A stretch of DNA of 64,000 nucleotides from Myxococcus xanthus (lineage in GTDB: Bacteria; Myxococcota; Myxococcia; Myxococcales; Myxococcaceae), in the NCBI RefSeq assembly GCF_900106535.1, contig NZ_FNOH01000008.1, positions 290,516 to 354,515 on the forward strand. Direction: 5' to 3'. The translations under genes were made by a program, and so were the position numbers. This document shows positions 17,056 to 26,897 of this stretch, piece by piece (within the stretch, counting starts at the first letter, position 1; each line of letters begins with the position of its first letter). The notes under the pieces are model-generated. The model worked only from the letters and a program-made list of their open reading frames with translations. It was not told the DNA's origin and searched no databases.

Positions 17056-17723
17056 CCCACCACCGTCCTTCCGTCCTCGGCGAGGTCGCCGTCGACGCCC
17101 ATCTCCGCCAGCCGGCGGCGAAGCCCGTCGAGCGCGTAGCGCATGCGGCTCTTCACCGTGTTCTCGGACACTCCCGTCACCTCCGCGATGTCCTTGAAGG
17201 GGATGCCGCTGTACTCGCGCAGGGTGAAGACCTCACGCTGCTCGTCTGGGAGCGTCGCCAGGGCTCGCTCCAACAGGGGACGCAACCGGGCGTTGTAGGC
17301 GCCGCGCTCCGGGCTGGCCCCCGCGTCCGGCAGGCCTTCCCCCAGGGGGCGCGACTCGTCCCGCTCCGCTCCCGGGGCGGGTGCCTCCAGGGAAGACGCC
17401 TGGCGGTAGCTCTCTTTGCGCGCGCTGTCCACGCAGAGGTTCCTCGCAATCGTGTAGAGCCAGGTCGTGAACTTCGCCTTGGGCGTGTAGTCGCCGGCGC
17501 TCCGAACCACCTTCAGCCACGTCTCCTGCAGCACGTCCTCCGCCCGTGCCCGGTGCCCCGTGAAGCGAAGGATGAAGTTGAACACCGGCGTCCGGTGCTT
17601 GCGCACCAGCGCCTCGAACGCGCGCGCGTCCCCCGCCTGGAAGGCGAGCATCAGCCGCTCGTCTGAGGTTTCCGGTCCCAACACTCCCCCAACTCTCCTT
17701 GGAGCCACCCTCACCCGGCCCAC
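17052..17723 (-). CDS. ECF-family RNA polymerase sigma factor
   Basis: Region 2 (about residues 24-95) includes FEALVRKHRTPVFNFILRFTG, AEDVLQETWLKV and KFTTWLYTIARNLCVD; region 4 (about 155-210) includes LPDEQREVFTLREYSGIPF and GVSENTVKSRMRYALDGLRR. There is no sigma 1.1 or region 3, so it is of the ECF class. A start at the GTG at 17723 gives 223 aa; a GTG at 17684, with AAGGAG ten bases upstream, gives a more conventional N-terminus and may be the real start. The linker between regions 2 and 4 is long and Glu/Pro-rich. It is translated together with its anti-sigma factor and lies just upstream of the Tad-associated operon. Confidence 0.92.
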   Translation of the reverse strand: MGRVRVAPRRVGGVLGPETSDERLMLAFQAGDARAFEALVRKHRTPVFNFILRFTGHRARAEDVLQETWLKVVRSAGDYTPKAKFTTWLYTIARNLCVDSARKESYRQASSLEAPAPGAERDESRPLGEGLPDAGASPERGAYNARLRPLLERALATLPDEQREVFTLREYSGIPFKDIAEVTGVSENTVKSRMRYALDGLRRRLAEMGVDGDLAEDGRTVVG

Positions 17724-17766
17724 TCCGCCACCCGTGCACAGTGAACGTGCGACGGGCCGCCAGGGT

Positions 17767-18174
17767 CTATCCCCGGCGAGGTCTCTGGTAAGTGGCGAGA
17801 ATGACAGGGACGGCCACCGCTGTCACGAGCGCGCCTTGCGCCAGGAGCACCGCCGGCAGTGGCTGCTGCAGGTGCACGTACAGGGAGCGGCCGAGCGCCG
17901 CCCCCAGCAGCACGCCCGTCAGGGTGCGCACCGCGTTGCTTCCCGACGCCGGCCGGAAGCGGCCCACCGCCCAGTCCGCCAGCGCGGGAACGGTGAGCGC
18001 CAGGACGGCGGGCACGTCCAGCGCCCACCTCAGCGGGGCACGCACGGCGAACAGGCCCACCATCACGGCCAGCAGCACCGGATAGGTCCCCAGGCAGCGC
18101 GCGCACACGCGCACGCCGCCGAACAGGTAGGTGCGGTTGTACTCATCCGGATGATGATGGCTGAGCCAGAACAC
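17767..18174 (-). CDS. DUF2085-family small membrane protein
   Basis: The signature of the DUF2085 family is clear: a HHHP...NR motif near the N-terminus and CARCLGTY after it, followed by four hydrophobic segments ([58 protein letters not shown]). I start it at the GTG at 18174 because GGAGGA lies seven bases upstream and the longer frame to 18306 only adds Arg/Pro-rich shadow sequence. The product is 135 aa and overlaps the end of oppF by 32 bp. The His and Cys residues suggest metal binding. The function of the family is unknown. Confidence 0.8.
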   Translation of the reverse strand: MFWLSHHHPDEYNRTYLFGGVRVCARCLGTYPVLLAVMVGLFAVRAPLRWALDVPAVLALTVPALADWAVGRFRPASGSNAVRTLTGVLLGAALGRSLYVHLQQPLPAVLLAQGALVTAVAVPVILATYQRPRRG

Positions 18175-19195
18175 CGGGACTTCCTCCAGAAGGGGCTGCG
18201 GCCGGGGCCTCGCGCGCATCGGCCTCCGCCAGGAAACACGCGGCGAAGTGGCCACCGCCCAGCGCATAGGACGGGGGCGACTCGCGCCGGCACCGCTCCA
18301 TGGCATGCGGACAGCGCGGATGGAAGGTGCAACCGGGGGGCGGAGCCAGGGGTGATGGCGGCTCGCCCGGCACCAACAGGCGCGTCCGGGCGTGGTCCGG
18401 GTCCGGGACGGGCACCGCGGACAACAACGCCTGGGTGTACGGGTGGCGCGGCTGACGGTACAGCGACGCGGCCGGGGCCAGCTCCACGATGCGGCCCAGG
18501 TACATGACGGCCACCCGGGTGGACACGTACTCGACGATGTTCAGGTCGTGGGCGATGAAGACGTAGGTGAGGCCCCGCGCCTGTTGCAGGTCCACCAGGA
18601 GGTTGACGATTTGCGCCTGCACGGACACGTCCAGCGCGCTGATGGGCTCGTCGGCCACCACCAGGTCGGGCCGCAGCGCCAGCGCTCGCGCGATGCCAAT
18701 GCGCTGCCGCTGCCCGCCGGAGAACTCATGGGGGTAACGCGCCAGGGCCTCGCGCGGCAGCCCCATGGCGTCCACCAACTCCGCCACCTCGCGCTCCCGC
18801 TCCCCCGGCCCTCGGGCCAGCCCGTGGATGGCGAAGGGCTCCTCCAGAATCTCCCGGACCGTCATCCGGGGATTGAGCGAGGCATACGGGTCCTGGAAGA
18901 CGAACTGCATCCGCTGGCGCAGCGGCCGCAACTGGCGCTGGGACAGTCCGGTGAGTTCCTGTCCGTCGAAACGAACGGAGCCCGCCGTGGGCTCCACCAG
19001 CCGCAGCACCGCGCGCCCCAGGGTGCTCTTCCCGCAGCCACTCTCCCCCACCAGCCCCAGCGTCTCACCGCGCATGACGTCGAAACCCACGCCGTCCACG
19101 GCCTTCACCGCGCCGCGCACCCGGCCGAGCACGCCGCCTCGCACCGGGAAGTGCACCTGGAGGTCGCGGACCTGGAGCAGCGGCGTGGAGTTCAC
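18143..19195 (-). CDS. Oligopeptide/dipeptide ABC transporter ATPase, OppF/DppF type
   Basis: An ABC ATPase of 350 aa with Walker [13 protein letters not shown]-loop [13 protein letters not shown], signature LSGGQ-like [15 protein letters not shown], Walker [14 protein letters not shown] and an H-loop in [10 protein letters not shown]. The C-terminal oligopeptide-transporter tail contains [15 protein letters not shown], a Cys cluster expected in OppD/OppF to hold an iron-sulfur centre. The GTG at 19195 overlaps the oppD stop as GTGA and removes 11 spurious residues of the longer frame. OppF pairs with OppD to power peptide uptake. No permease (oppB/C) or binding protein (oppA) is in the window. 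Confidence 0.92.
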   Translation of the reverse strand: MNSTPLLQVRDLQVHFPVRGGVLGRVRGAVKAVDGVGFDVMRGETLGLVGESGCGKSTLGRAVLRLVEPTAGSVRFDGQELTGLSQRQLRPLRQRMQFVFQDPYASLNPRMTVREILEEPFAIHGLARGPGEREREVAELVDAMGLPREALARYPHEFSGGQRQRIGIARALALRPDLVVADEPISALDVSVQAQIVNLLVDLQQARGLTYVFIAHDLNIVEYVSTRVAVMYLGRIVELAPAASLYRQPRHPYTQALLSAVPVPDPDHARTRLLVPGEPPSPLAPPPGCTFHPRCPHAMERCRRESPPSYALGGGHFAACFLAEADAREAPAAAPSGGSPGVLAQPSSSG

Positions 19196-20211
19196 GGCGC
19201 GGGCACCGGGTTGTGACAGGCCGCCCACTGCCCTTCTCGCGGCGAGGTCAGCGCGGGCTTCACGTGCGCACAGACGTCCAGCGCGCGCTCACAGCGCTCC
19301 CGGAAGGCACAGCCGACAGGCAACTGCCGCAGCGGTGGCACCCTGCCGGGAATGGCCCGCAGCCGCGCCCGGGAGGCTCGAGCGCCACCCACGTCGCGCC
19401 TGGACGGAATCGAGCGCAGCAGGCCCGCGGTGTACGGGTGCGCGGGCTGGGAAAACAGCGCTCGCACCGGGGCGCGCTCCACCACCCGGCCCGCGTACAT
19501 CACCACCACCGCGTCGCAGCTCTCCGCCACCACGCCCAGGTCATGCGTAATCAGCAGCACCGCCATGCCCCGCTCGGCCTGAAGCCGCGCGAGCAGGTCC
19601 AGAATCTGCGCCTGGATGGTGACGTCCAGCGCGGTGGTGGGCTCGTCCGCGATGAGCAAGGCCGGATCACACGCCAGCGCCATCGCCATCATCACCCGCT
19701 GCCGCATGCCTCCGGAGAGCTGGTGTGGATACGCGTCCACGCGCTCGGCCGGCGCGGGGATGCCCACCTGCCGCAGCATCTCCACGGCCTTGTCCCGGGC
19801 CTGCGCGCGCGAAGCGCCCAGGTGCAGCCGGACGCCCTCGGCAATCTGCTCCCCCACGGTGAACACCGGGTTTAGCGACGTCATCGGCTCCTGGAAGATC
19901 ATCGCCGCGTGACGGCCGCGCACCCGGCGCAGCTCGGCCTCCGGCAGCGTCAGCAAGTCCCGGCCCTGGAAGCGCACCTCTCCGCCCACCACGCGCACCG
20001 GCGGCTCGGGCGCCAGCCGCAGCAGGGACAGCGCCGTGAGGCTCTTGCCACACCCGCTCTCCCCCACCACGCCCAGCGTTCCACCTGGGGGCAGCGCGAA
20101 GGACACGTCGTCCACCGCGCGCACCGGCCCTTCCTCCAGCGCCAGCTCCGTGGTCAGCCCTCGGACGTCGAGCAACAGCTCCTGGCCCGCGGGCGTCACG
20201 GCGGCGGTCAC
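19192..20211 (-). CDS. Oligopeptide/dipeptide ABC transporter ATPase, OppD/DppD type
   Basis: An ABC ATPase of 339 aa with Walker [30 protein letters not shown], signature [15 protein letters not shown], Walker [15 protein letters not shown] and H-loop [13 protein letters not shown], plus the oligopeptide C-terminal tail [16 protein letters not shown]. The GTG start at 20211 overlaps the stop of the preceding MshEN-domain gene by 4 bp (GTGA), and the gene is likewise coupled to oppF downstream. It acts at the inner-membrane cytoplasmic face. The coupling to two secretion-ATPase-type N-domain proteins is unusual for a peptide transporter. Confidence 0.92.
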   Translation of the reverse strand: MTAAVTPAGQELLLDVRGLTTELALEEGPVRAVDDVSFALPPGGTLGVVGESGCGKSLTALSLLRLAPEPPVRVVGGEVRFQGRDLLTLPEAELRRVRGRHAAMIFQEPMTSLNPVFTVGEQIAEGVRLHLGASRAQARDKAVEMLRQVGIPAPAERVDAYPHQLSGGMRQRVMMAMALACDPALLIADEPTTALDVTIQAQILDLLARLQAERGMAVLLITHDLGVVAESCDAVVVMYAGRVVERAPVRALFSQPAHPYTAGLLRSIPSRRDVGGARASRARLRAIPGRVPPLRQLPVGCAFRERCERALDVCAHVKPALTSPREGQWAACHNPVPAP

Positions 20212-21224
20212 TTCTGGGCCAGCTCCTCCAGGAACTCCCCTTCCTGGATGACGCCCTTGCGGATGAGCAGGCGGATGAGGCTGGCCACCATGCGGGCCGG
20301 CTTCACCTTCTCCGTGTCCAGCGAGGCATCCTCGCCGCGGGAGATGCGCTCGATGTCGTCCAGGATGGCCAGGTCCTCGTCGGAGAACTGAGGCGTGGGC
20401 GTGAGCGGCACCGACGGACGCGAGCCCTGCGCCGCCCCTCCGAACATCACCACCGGCACGCGCGGCCGGCCCTCCGCGCCGTCTCCCTCCGCGTCGGGAG
20501 GCGGAGGCGGCGGGGGCCGCACCGGGGGCGAGGCCTTCCGGCCCAACAGGTCATCCAGCGCGTCCGCGCCGGCGTCGCCGTCGGTGGCTTCCGGGGGCGG
20601 AGGCGGGGGCGAAGCCGAGCCTCGGAGCGAGGGGGGACGGGCAGCGGGGGGCGGAGAAGGCGGTACGGACTTGGGCACGGGCTTCGGAGCCTCCGGGAAA
20701 TCCCATTCGAGCGGCGCGCCAGCGGCCACGGGCGGAGGCGGAGCACCGTCCTCGTCCTCCAGGGCCACGGCTTCCACGATGTCCAGCGGCTCGCCCCGAG
20801 CCCGCGCCAGCGCGGCGTCCAGGTCGTCCGAAGCCGCCACGAAGACGCGCATCTGCTTGCGGAGCTGGAAGCGCAGCTCGTCCACGAGCGTCACGTCCGC
20901 CGGGTCATCCACCGCGACGAGGATGCGCTCGCTGCGGCCTTCCACTTCCATCCGGAACGGCAGGATGCGGTGCTCGGACTGGAAGTCCACGGACACCAAA
21001 CCCGCGACGTTCGCCGGAATCTCCTCCGGCAGCGCCACGAAGGGAAGCGCGTGCTGGGCGGACAGGGCCTGCGCGATGTGCGTGGGCGTGCACAGCCCCT
21101 GCGCCACCAGCACCTCACCCAGGCGATGACTGCCGAATGCGCCCCGACGTCCCAATGCCACGCGGACCTGCTCCTCCGTCACGACGCCGGCCTCGACGAG
21201 CAGCTCACCAATCTTCTTGCGCAT
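20208..21224 (-). CDS. GspE/MshE N-terminal-domain (MshEN) protein with Pro-rich linker
   Basis: Residues 1-150 form a type II secretion ATPase N-terminal (MshEN) domain without any ATPase domain. Two tandem motifs are visible: [10 protein letters not shown]... at 4-13 and [10 protein letters not shown]...ALSAQ at 34-57; the second matches the c-di-GMP-binding consensus RLGxxLxxxG. A long Pro/Ala linker (about 160-280) leads to a short C-terminal helical element ([20 protein letters not shown]) shared with the neighbouring paralogue. The length is 338 aa. It is 6 bp after that paralogue and 4-bp coupled to oppD. It is probably a regulatory or scaffold protein, possibly a c-di-GMP receptor. 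Confidence 0.82.
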   Translation of the reverse strand: MRKKIGELLVEAGVVTEEQVRVALGRRGAFGSHRLGEVLVAQGLCTPTHIAQALSAQHALPFVALPEEIPANVAGLVSVDFQSEHRILPFRMEVEGRSERILVAVDDPADVTLVDELRFQLRKQMRVFVAASDDLDAALARARGEPLDIVEAVALEDEDGAPPPPVAAGAPLEWDFPEAPKPVPKSVPPSPPPAARPPSLRGSASPPPPPPEATDGDAGADALDDLLGRKASPPVRPPPPPPPDAEGDGAEGRPRVPVVMFGGAAQGSRPSVPLTPTPQFSDEDLAILDDIERISRGEDASLDTEKVKPARMVASLIRLLIRKGVIQEGEFLEELAQK

Positions 21225-21230
21225 GGGGGA

Positions 21231-21986
21231 CTACCGCTTGACCTTCGCGAGATACTCCTCGCGGCTGAACACGCCCTTCTCGATGAGCAACTCCACCATC
21301 GCCTTGAGGGCGGCGACTTCCTTGCGCTGCACTTCTTCCACGTTGCGAAGCAGCTCCGCCGGGCTGCCAGAGGCCGCCGCGGGACGGGCGGCGGGAGCCT
21401 CGGACGCAGGGGCGGGACGGGCCGAGGCCGGAGCGCCGCGCGGCGAGGTCGCCGCGGCCGCCGGGTCCAGGTCCTTGAGGTTCTTCACCACCGTGCGGCC
21501 CTGGGCGTCCACCACCTTGAAGTTGGTGTCCGCGTCCTCCAACTCGTGGTTCTGCTCGTAGATGCGCGCGAAGGCCCGGGCAATGGAGGTCCGGCCCGCC
21601 ACGTTGGGGATGATGCGGCACTTGGTGATGGCGCGCAGTTCGTCCAGCATGCGCACGTTGAGCGGATCCGACATCGCCACCACCAGCGACTTGCCGTCAT
21701 CCCGCACCTGCAGCGGCAGCACGGAGAAGTCCCGCGCCGTCTGGGCCGGAATCTTCGCCTTCACGTGCGGCTGCACCATCTGCACCGCATCCAGGTTCAC
21801 CGCCGGCATTCCCAGTTGCTTGGACAGGGCGCGCACCAGGATGTCCTCGGAGACGAGGCTCATCCTGACCAGGATTTCGCCCAGCTTGCCGCCCCACTTC
21901 GCCTGTTCGGCGAGCGCGGCCTTCAGCTGGCTCTCCTGAAGCACGTTCGCCTTGATCAGCAATTCACCAAGCTTGATCTGTGCCAT
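21231..21986 (-). CDS. GspE/MshE N-terminal-domain (MshEN) protein
   Basis: Residues 1-150 resemble the MshEN domain of GspE/PilB ATPases, with tandem KLGELLIKANVL (5-16) and KLGEILVRMSLV (34-45) elements, then LGMPAVNL and an RDDGKSLVVAMSDPLNV strand region. The ATPase domain is absent. A short Ala/Pro linker is followed by ALKAMVELLIEKGVFSREEY, the same C-terminal motif as in the downstream paralogue. In both motifs the Arg of the c-di-GMP consensus is Lys, so ligand binding is less certain. The 251-aa protein is the first gene of an operon running into oppD, oppF and the DUF2085 gene. Confidence 0.8.
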   Translation of the reverse strand: MAQIKLGELLIKANVLQESQLKAALAEQAKWGGKLGEILVRMSLVSEDILVRALSKQLGMPAVNLDAVQMVQPHVKAKIPAQTARDFSVLPLQVRDDGKSLVVAMSDPLNVRMLDELRAITKCRIIPNVAGRTSIARAFARIYEQNHELEDADTNFKVVDAQGRTVVKNLKDLDPAAAATSPRGAPASARPAPASEAPAARPAAASGSPAELLRNVEEVQRKEVAALKAMVELLIEKGVFSREEYLAKVKR

Positions 21987-22047
21987 GTCGTGGCGCGCAC
22001 TCTAGACTGTCTCGGCAGCGTGCGCCCCTTCTTCCGCGCCTGCTTGG

Positions 22048-22884
22048 TCAGGAACCCGGTGCCAGGGGCGCGGACGACCCGGAGGCGGGCGCCCCGGCGG
22101 GCAGCTCCCGGCCGGCCTCATCCACCTCCACCACCCGGGCTCCCTCGGGGGGGACCAACTCGTAGAGTGTGAGGTCCGGTCGCGCGTTGAGTTTGATCTG
22201 CTGGTAGCGGACCTGGAGCTTCGTCTTCGCCTGCTTCGCCTCCAGTGACACCCGGCCCGGGAAGATGAGCCCGCCCTGCTCCAGGAAGTCCTCGAAGCCC
22301 AGGTCGTACCCCGGGATGCCCCGCACCTGACTCTTCATGATGCGCAGGTACTTGGTGTGGACGTCGAGAACCTGCGTCGCCTGGCCCCGGTGGAGCGTCA
22401 GCACGTAGACGCCCTTCTTGCGGTCCAGCTCCAGCGTCATCCGCTCCGGCGGGATGAGCGGCACCTGCCCGAGCATGATGGGCACCAGCTCCTCGCCCGG
22501 CAGCATGACCGGCAGGAAGCGGGACACGTTGGCGGGGCTGGCGGGGCCCTGGTACCAGGTGTTCGTATCCGCCTGATACAGCCCGAAGCGCTGTCCGTCG
22601 GACACCAGGGAGGCGAGCGGCCTGTTGAAGAAGTCGAACGTCTCCAGGTGCAGCATGGCCGGCCGGGTGACGGCGATGAACATGCTCAGCGTGCCGCTCT
22701 GGTCGGGCAGCTCGGCGCGCAGCTTCGCGTCCCCCTCCAGCGTGACGACGTTCTCCTGGTTCTTCACGACGCGCTGATAGACGGTGTCCGCATCCGTGAG
22801 CTCGCCCTCAGGGCCGAACTCGATTCGCTTGGGACAGCCAGAACAGAGCACTACCAGGAAGATTGCGACGGCTGCGCGGTTCAT
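22048..22884 (-). CDS. Outer-membrane-type lipoprotein, DUF4292-like
   Basis: A lipoprotein signal peptide ends at LCSGC (Cys17). The mature protein (about 260 aa) has the long antiparallel strand pattern of LolA/LolB-fold proteins: VVTLEGDAKLRAELP, GTLSMFIAVTRPAMLHLETFD, ASLVSDGQRFGLYQADTNTW and KTKLQVRYQQIKLN. This is the layout of DUF4292-type lipoproteins, which are thought to bind lipid or lipoproteins at the outer membrane. The C-terminus is Pro/Ala/Ser-rich. The gene is divergent from exbB, with 43 bp between the two starts, so both promoters lie in a very short region. The assignment to DUF4292 is from fold pattern and not from a search. Confidence 0.75.
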   Translation of the reverse strand: MNRAAVAIFLVVLCSGCPKRIEFGPEGELTDADTVYQRVVKNQENVVTLEGDAKLRAELPDQSGTLSMFIAVTRPAMLHLETFDFFNRPLASLVSDGQRFGLYQADTNTWYQGPASPANVSRFLPVMLPGEELVPIMLGQVPLIPPERMTLELDRKKGVYVLTLHRGQATQVLDVHTKYLRIMKSQVRGIPGYDLGFEDFLEQGGLIFPGRVSLEAKQAKTKLQVRYQQIKLNARPDLTLYELVPPEGARVVEVDEAGRELPAGAPASGSSAPLAPGS

Positions 22885-22927
22885 ATGGCCTAGTCTGGGC
22901 CAAGCCGCCCTGCCCGGTCACCCACCA

Positions 22928-23650
22928 ATGAGCCTGAACGACATCCTCCATTACCTCCGCCTGGGTGGCGTCACCCTCGCCATGCTCATCTTCGCCTCGG
23001 TCGCGGCGTTGATTGTCGCCGTCGAGCGCATCATCGTGCTCTGGGGCGTGGGCGAGCGTTCACGCGCCTTGGGTGAGACAGTGAACAAACACCTGCTGCG
23101 CGGGGACGTCGCCGCGGCCCGCACCGCCGCCGAGCGCTCCGACGCGGTGGCCGCCGACATCTTCCTGGCCGGGTTCGACCGGATGGAGCGCAGCCGCACC
23201 GCCGGGGGCGCTGGCATCGAGGCGGCGGTGGAACGCGAGCGCGCCCAGGTGGCCCTCAAGCTGCGCCGCTACCTGTGGATCCTGGCCACCATCGGCTCGA
23301 TTACGCCCTTCGTGGGCCTCTTCGGCACCGTCGCCGGCATCATGCGCTCCTTCAAGGACCTGGGCCTGGACGTGGAAGCGGGCGGCACCGGCGGCAGCTC
23401 GGCGGTGATGACGGGCATCTCCGAGGCCCTGGTCGCCACCGCGGTGGGCATCCTGGTCGCCGTGCAGGCGATGGTCTTCTACAACTACTTCCAGGCCCGC
23501 CTGTCCCGCGTGCTGGTGGAGCTGCGCCTGATTGGCGACGAGTTCGTCGAGCTGCTCAAGGAGCGGGCCGCCGGCCTGCCGCCGTCCGAGCCCATGCCTC
23601 CCGAGCCGCAGGCCGCCCCCGCCACGCGCACGGACGCACAGCCCGCCTAG
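22928..23650 (+). CDS. ExbB/TolQ/MotA-family proton channel subunit
   Basis: The ATG at 22928 is preferred over the longer frame (from 22784), whose extra 48 residues come from the divergent promoter region. The 240-aa product has three hydrophobic helices (about 14-34, 115-140 and 160-185) with GSITPFVGLFGTVAGIMRSF and MTGISEALVATAVGILVAVQA, signatures of TolQ/ExbB proteins. It assembles as a pentamer with ExbD/TolR and converts proton flow into motion for TonB, TolA or gliding-type machines. The C-terminus is Pro-rich. exbD follows after 18 bp. No TonB or TolA gene is in the window, so the partner is unknown. Confidence 0.92.
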   Translation: MSLNDILHYLRLGGVTLAMLIFASVAALIVAVERIIVLWGVGERSRALGETVNKHLLRGDVAAARTAAERSDAVAADIFLAGFDRMERSRTAGGAGIEAAVERERAQVALKLRRYLWILATIGSITPFVGLFGTVAGIMRSFKDLGLDVEAGGTGGSSAVMTGISEALVATAVGILVAVQAMVFYNYFQARLSRVLVELRLIGDEFVELLKERAAGLPPSEPMPPEPQAAPATRTDAQPA

Positions 23651-23668
23651 GCCGGAGGAGAACGCACC

Positions 23669-24121
23669 ATGGGCATGGGAAAGACTCCGGGCAGCGACGA
23701 CGGCTCCGAGGACGGCGTCTTCGCTGAAATCAACATCACCCCGCTCACCGACATCTTCCTGGTGCTGCTCATCATCTTCATGGTGACCAGCTCCGTCATC
23801 GTGCAGCAGGGACCGGGCGGCGGCGCCAAGGCCGGCCTCAAGGTGAACCTGCCCAAGGGCGGCGCCGCGGACGTCACCGCGCGCACCACGGACCTGTCGG
23901 TGGCGGTGCTCGCGGACGGGCGCTTCATGCTGGCCGGCAACGTCGTCTCCCAGGACGAGCTGCAGCAGGCCTTCGATGACGCCAGGCAGAAGGACGAAGA
24001 GACGGTGGTCATCGTCCAGGCCGACGAGGGCGTGCCCCACGGCACCGTGGTGCAGGTGATGGAGCTGGCCAAGAAGGCCGGGCTCGCCCAGCTCGCCATC
24101 GGCGTGCGCGAAGGCGAATAG
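23669..24121 (+). CDS. ExbD/TolR-family proton channel subunit
   Basis: The N-terminal cytoplasmic residues lead to EINITPLTDIFLVLLIIFMV, where Asp28 is the conserved membrane Asp that carries protons. A periplasmic domain (about 60-145) ends in the PVxxGxVVQVMELAKKAGL-like segment VPHGTVVQVMELAKKAG typical of ExbD/TolR. A Gly/Lys-rich insert follows the helix (GPGGGAKAG). The 150-aa length is normal. It has a ribosome site (CCGGAGGAG) seven bases upstream and forms a two-gene operon with exbB. Two strong hairpins follow it. Confidence 0.93.
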   Translation: MGMGKTPGSDDGSEDGVFAEINITPLTDIFLVLLIIFMVTSSVIVQQGPGGGAKAGLKVNLPKGGAADVTARTTDLSVAVLADGRFMLAGNVVSQDELQQAFDDARQKDEETVVIVQADEGVPHGTVVQVMELAKKAGLAQLAIGVREGE

Positions 24122-24146
24122 GCAACACCTCCCCGCTGGGAACACG

Positions 24147-24180
24147 AAGGCCACCCAGGGCAGCGCGCCCGGGTGGCCTT
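24147..24180 (+). terminator. Hairpin terminator downstream of exbD
   Basis: AAGGCCACCC (24147-24156) pairs perfectly with GGGTGGCCTT (24171-24180) around a 14-nt loop. It lies 25 bp after the exbD stop. The A and T ends make it usable on both strands. Confidence 0.6.
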
Positions 24181-24190
24181 GATGCTTCAG

Positions 24191-24214
24191 GCGCCCCGCC
24201 TTTCAGCGGGGCGC
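24191..24214 (-). terminator. Hairpin terminator downstream of acyl-CoA dehydrogenase gene
   Basis: GCGCCCCGC (24191-24199) and GCGGGGCGC (24206-24214) form a 9-bp stem with a 6-nt loop, 4 bp past the minus-strand stop at 24219. No long T tract follows on the minus strand. Confidence 0.5.
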
Positions 24215-24218
24215 GGGC

Positions 24219-26063
<1,845 letters not shown>

Positions 26064-26139
26064 GGCCACTCCTGCGTGACGGCTCGCTGCCCGCCCTCGG
26101 TGAAAAAGGATGAGGTCAGCGGCGCGTTGAGACGCAGGA

Positions 26140-26168
26140 AGTGTGGCGGCGACTGATTTTTGAGTCAA
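26140..26168 (-). promoter_or_regulatory. Probable promoter of the acyl-CoA dehydrogenase gene
   Basis: On the minus strand TTGACT (26168-26163) is followed 17 bp later by CACACT (26145-26140). The -35 is 5/6 and the -10 only 3/6. The leader would be about 70 nt. Confidence 0.4.
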
Positions 26169-26189
26169 CCCCGAATGACACCTCGCGTT

Positions 26190-26213
26190 GAGGGGCGGTC
26201 AGAACCGCCCCTC
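26190..26213 (-). terminator. Hairpin terminator downstream of the MaoC-like pair
   Basis: GAGGGGCGGT (26190-26199) and ACCGCCCCTC (26204-26213) pair perfectly over 10 bp with a CAGA loop, 18 bp past the minus-strand stop at 26232. No T tract follows, as is common in this G+C-rich genome. Confidence 0.5.
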
Positions 26214-26231
26214 CAGACGCGGTGCGCCTGC

Positions 26232-26897
26232 CTACTTCTTCGCCTTCTTGGCGGAGGGAAGCGTGGCTGTCTTGGCCGCCGGCTTTTCCCTGGGAACCGT
26301 CTTCTTGGAGGTGACGCCCTCGCGGCGCTCGTCCGCCTCGTCGCCCCCCTCGCTGGGAGCGGCGCTGGTGGCGGAGGCGGGCGCGGCGGCGCTGCTCAGG
26401 CTCTCCCGAGGCACCTCCACCACGATGGGGGACTGGCCGGAGCGCTGCCGGTTCTCGTCCTCCAGCGAATAGAAGAGCTGGATCTGCGAGGAGCCCTTCA
26501 TCAGCAGTTCGCCCTTCTGGTTCTCCGCCCAGAGGTCGATTTCGACGAAGTAGCGGCCCCCGGAGCCGTGCCGGTCGCTCACGCGGCCCTTGCAGACGAC
26601 GGTGTCACCCGGCCACACCATCTTGATGAAGCGCACGTTGTAGCGCCGCATCTGCCCGCCCCGGGCCCAGTCACTGATGAGCTGGCCGAGCATGCCCATG
26701 ACGAGCATGCCGGGCGCGTAGACGCTCGGCATGCCCACGCTCTTGGCGTAGAGCTCGTCCACGTGGACCGGGTTGAAGTCTCCGGACGCCCCGGCGTAGC
26801 GCGACAGTTGGACGCGGTCGACGGGCGCCTTGGCCAGCGCGGGCAGCTCGTCCCCGACGCGGATGGCTTCGAAGTACAACTTGCGCGCGGGCATCAC
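26232..26897 (-). CDS. MaoC-like (R)-specific hydratase subunit with basic tail
   Basis: Hot-dog-fold hydratase of the MaoC type. Residues 33-50 read YAGASGDFNPVHVDELYAKS, matching the hydratase-2 motif with catalytic Asp and His. The fold continues to about residue 150. The remaining 70 residues are an Ala/Ser then Lys-rich tail (KKTVPREKPAAKTATLPSAKKAKK region) that ordinary hydratases lack. The gene overlaps the preceding MaoC-N gene by 4 bp, suggesting a heterodimer like the mycobacterial HadAB enzyme of fatty-acid synthesis. The substrate is presumably a 2-enoyl or 3-hydroxyacyl thioester. The role of the basic tail is unknown. Confidence 0.85.
   Translation of the reverse strand: MMPARKLYFEAIRVGDELPALAKAPVDRVQLSRYAGASGDFNPVHVDELYAKSVGMPSVYAPGMLVMGMLGQLISDWARGGQMRRYNVRFIKMVWPGDTVVCKGRVSDRHGSGGRYFVEIDLWAENQKGELLMKGSSQIQLFYSLEDENRQRSGQSPIVVEVPRESLSSAAAPASATSAAPSEGGDEADERREGVTSKKTVPREKPAAKTATLPSAKKAKK

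Noticed and set aside
26064..26168. Upstream start of the acyl-CoA dehydrogenase gene
   Set aside because: The extra 35 residues carry no dehydrogenase features and the promoter lies within that stretch; the ATG at 26063 has a proper ribosome site.
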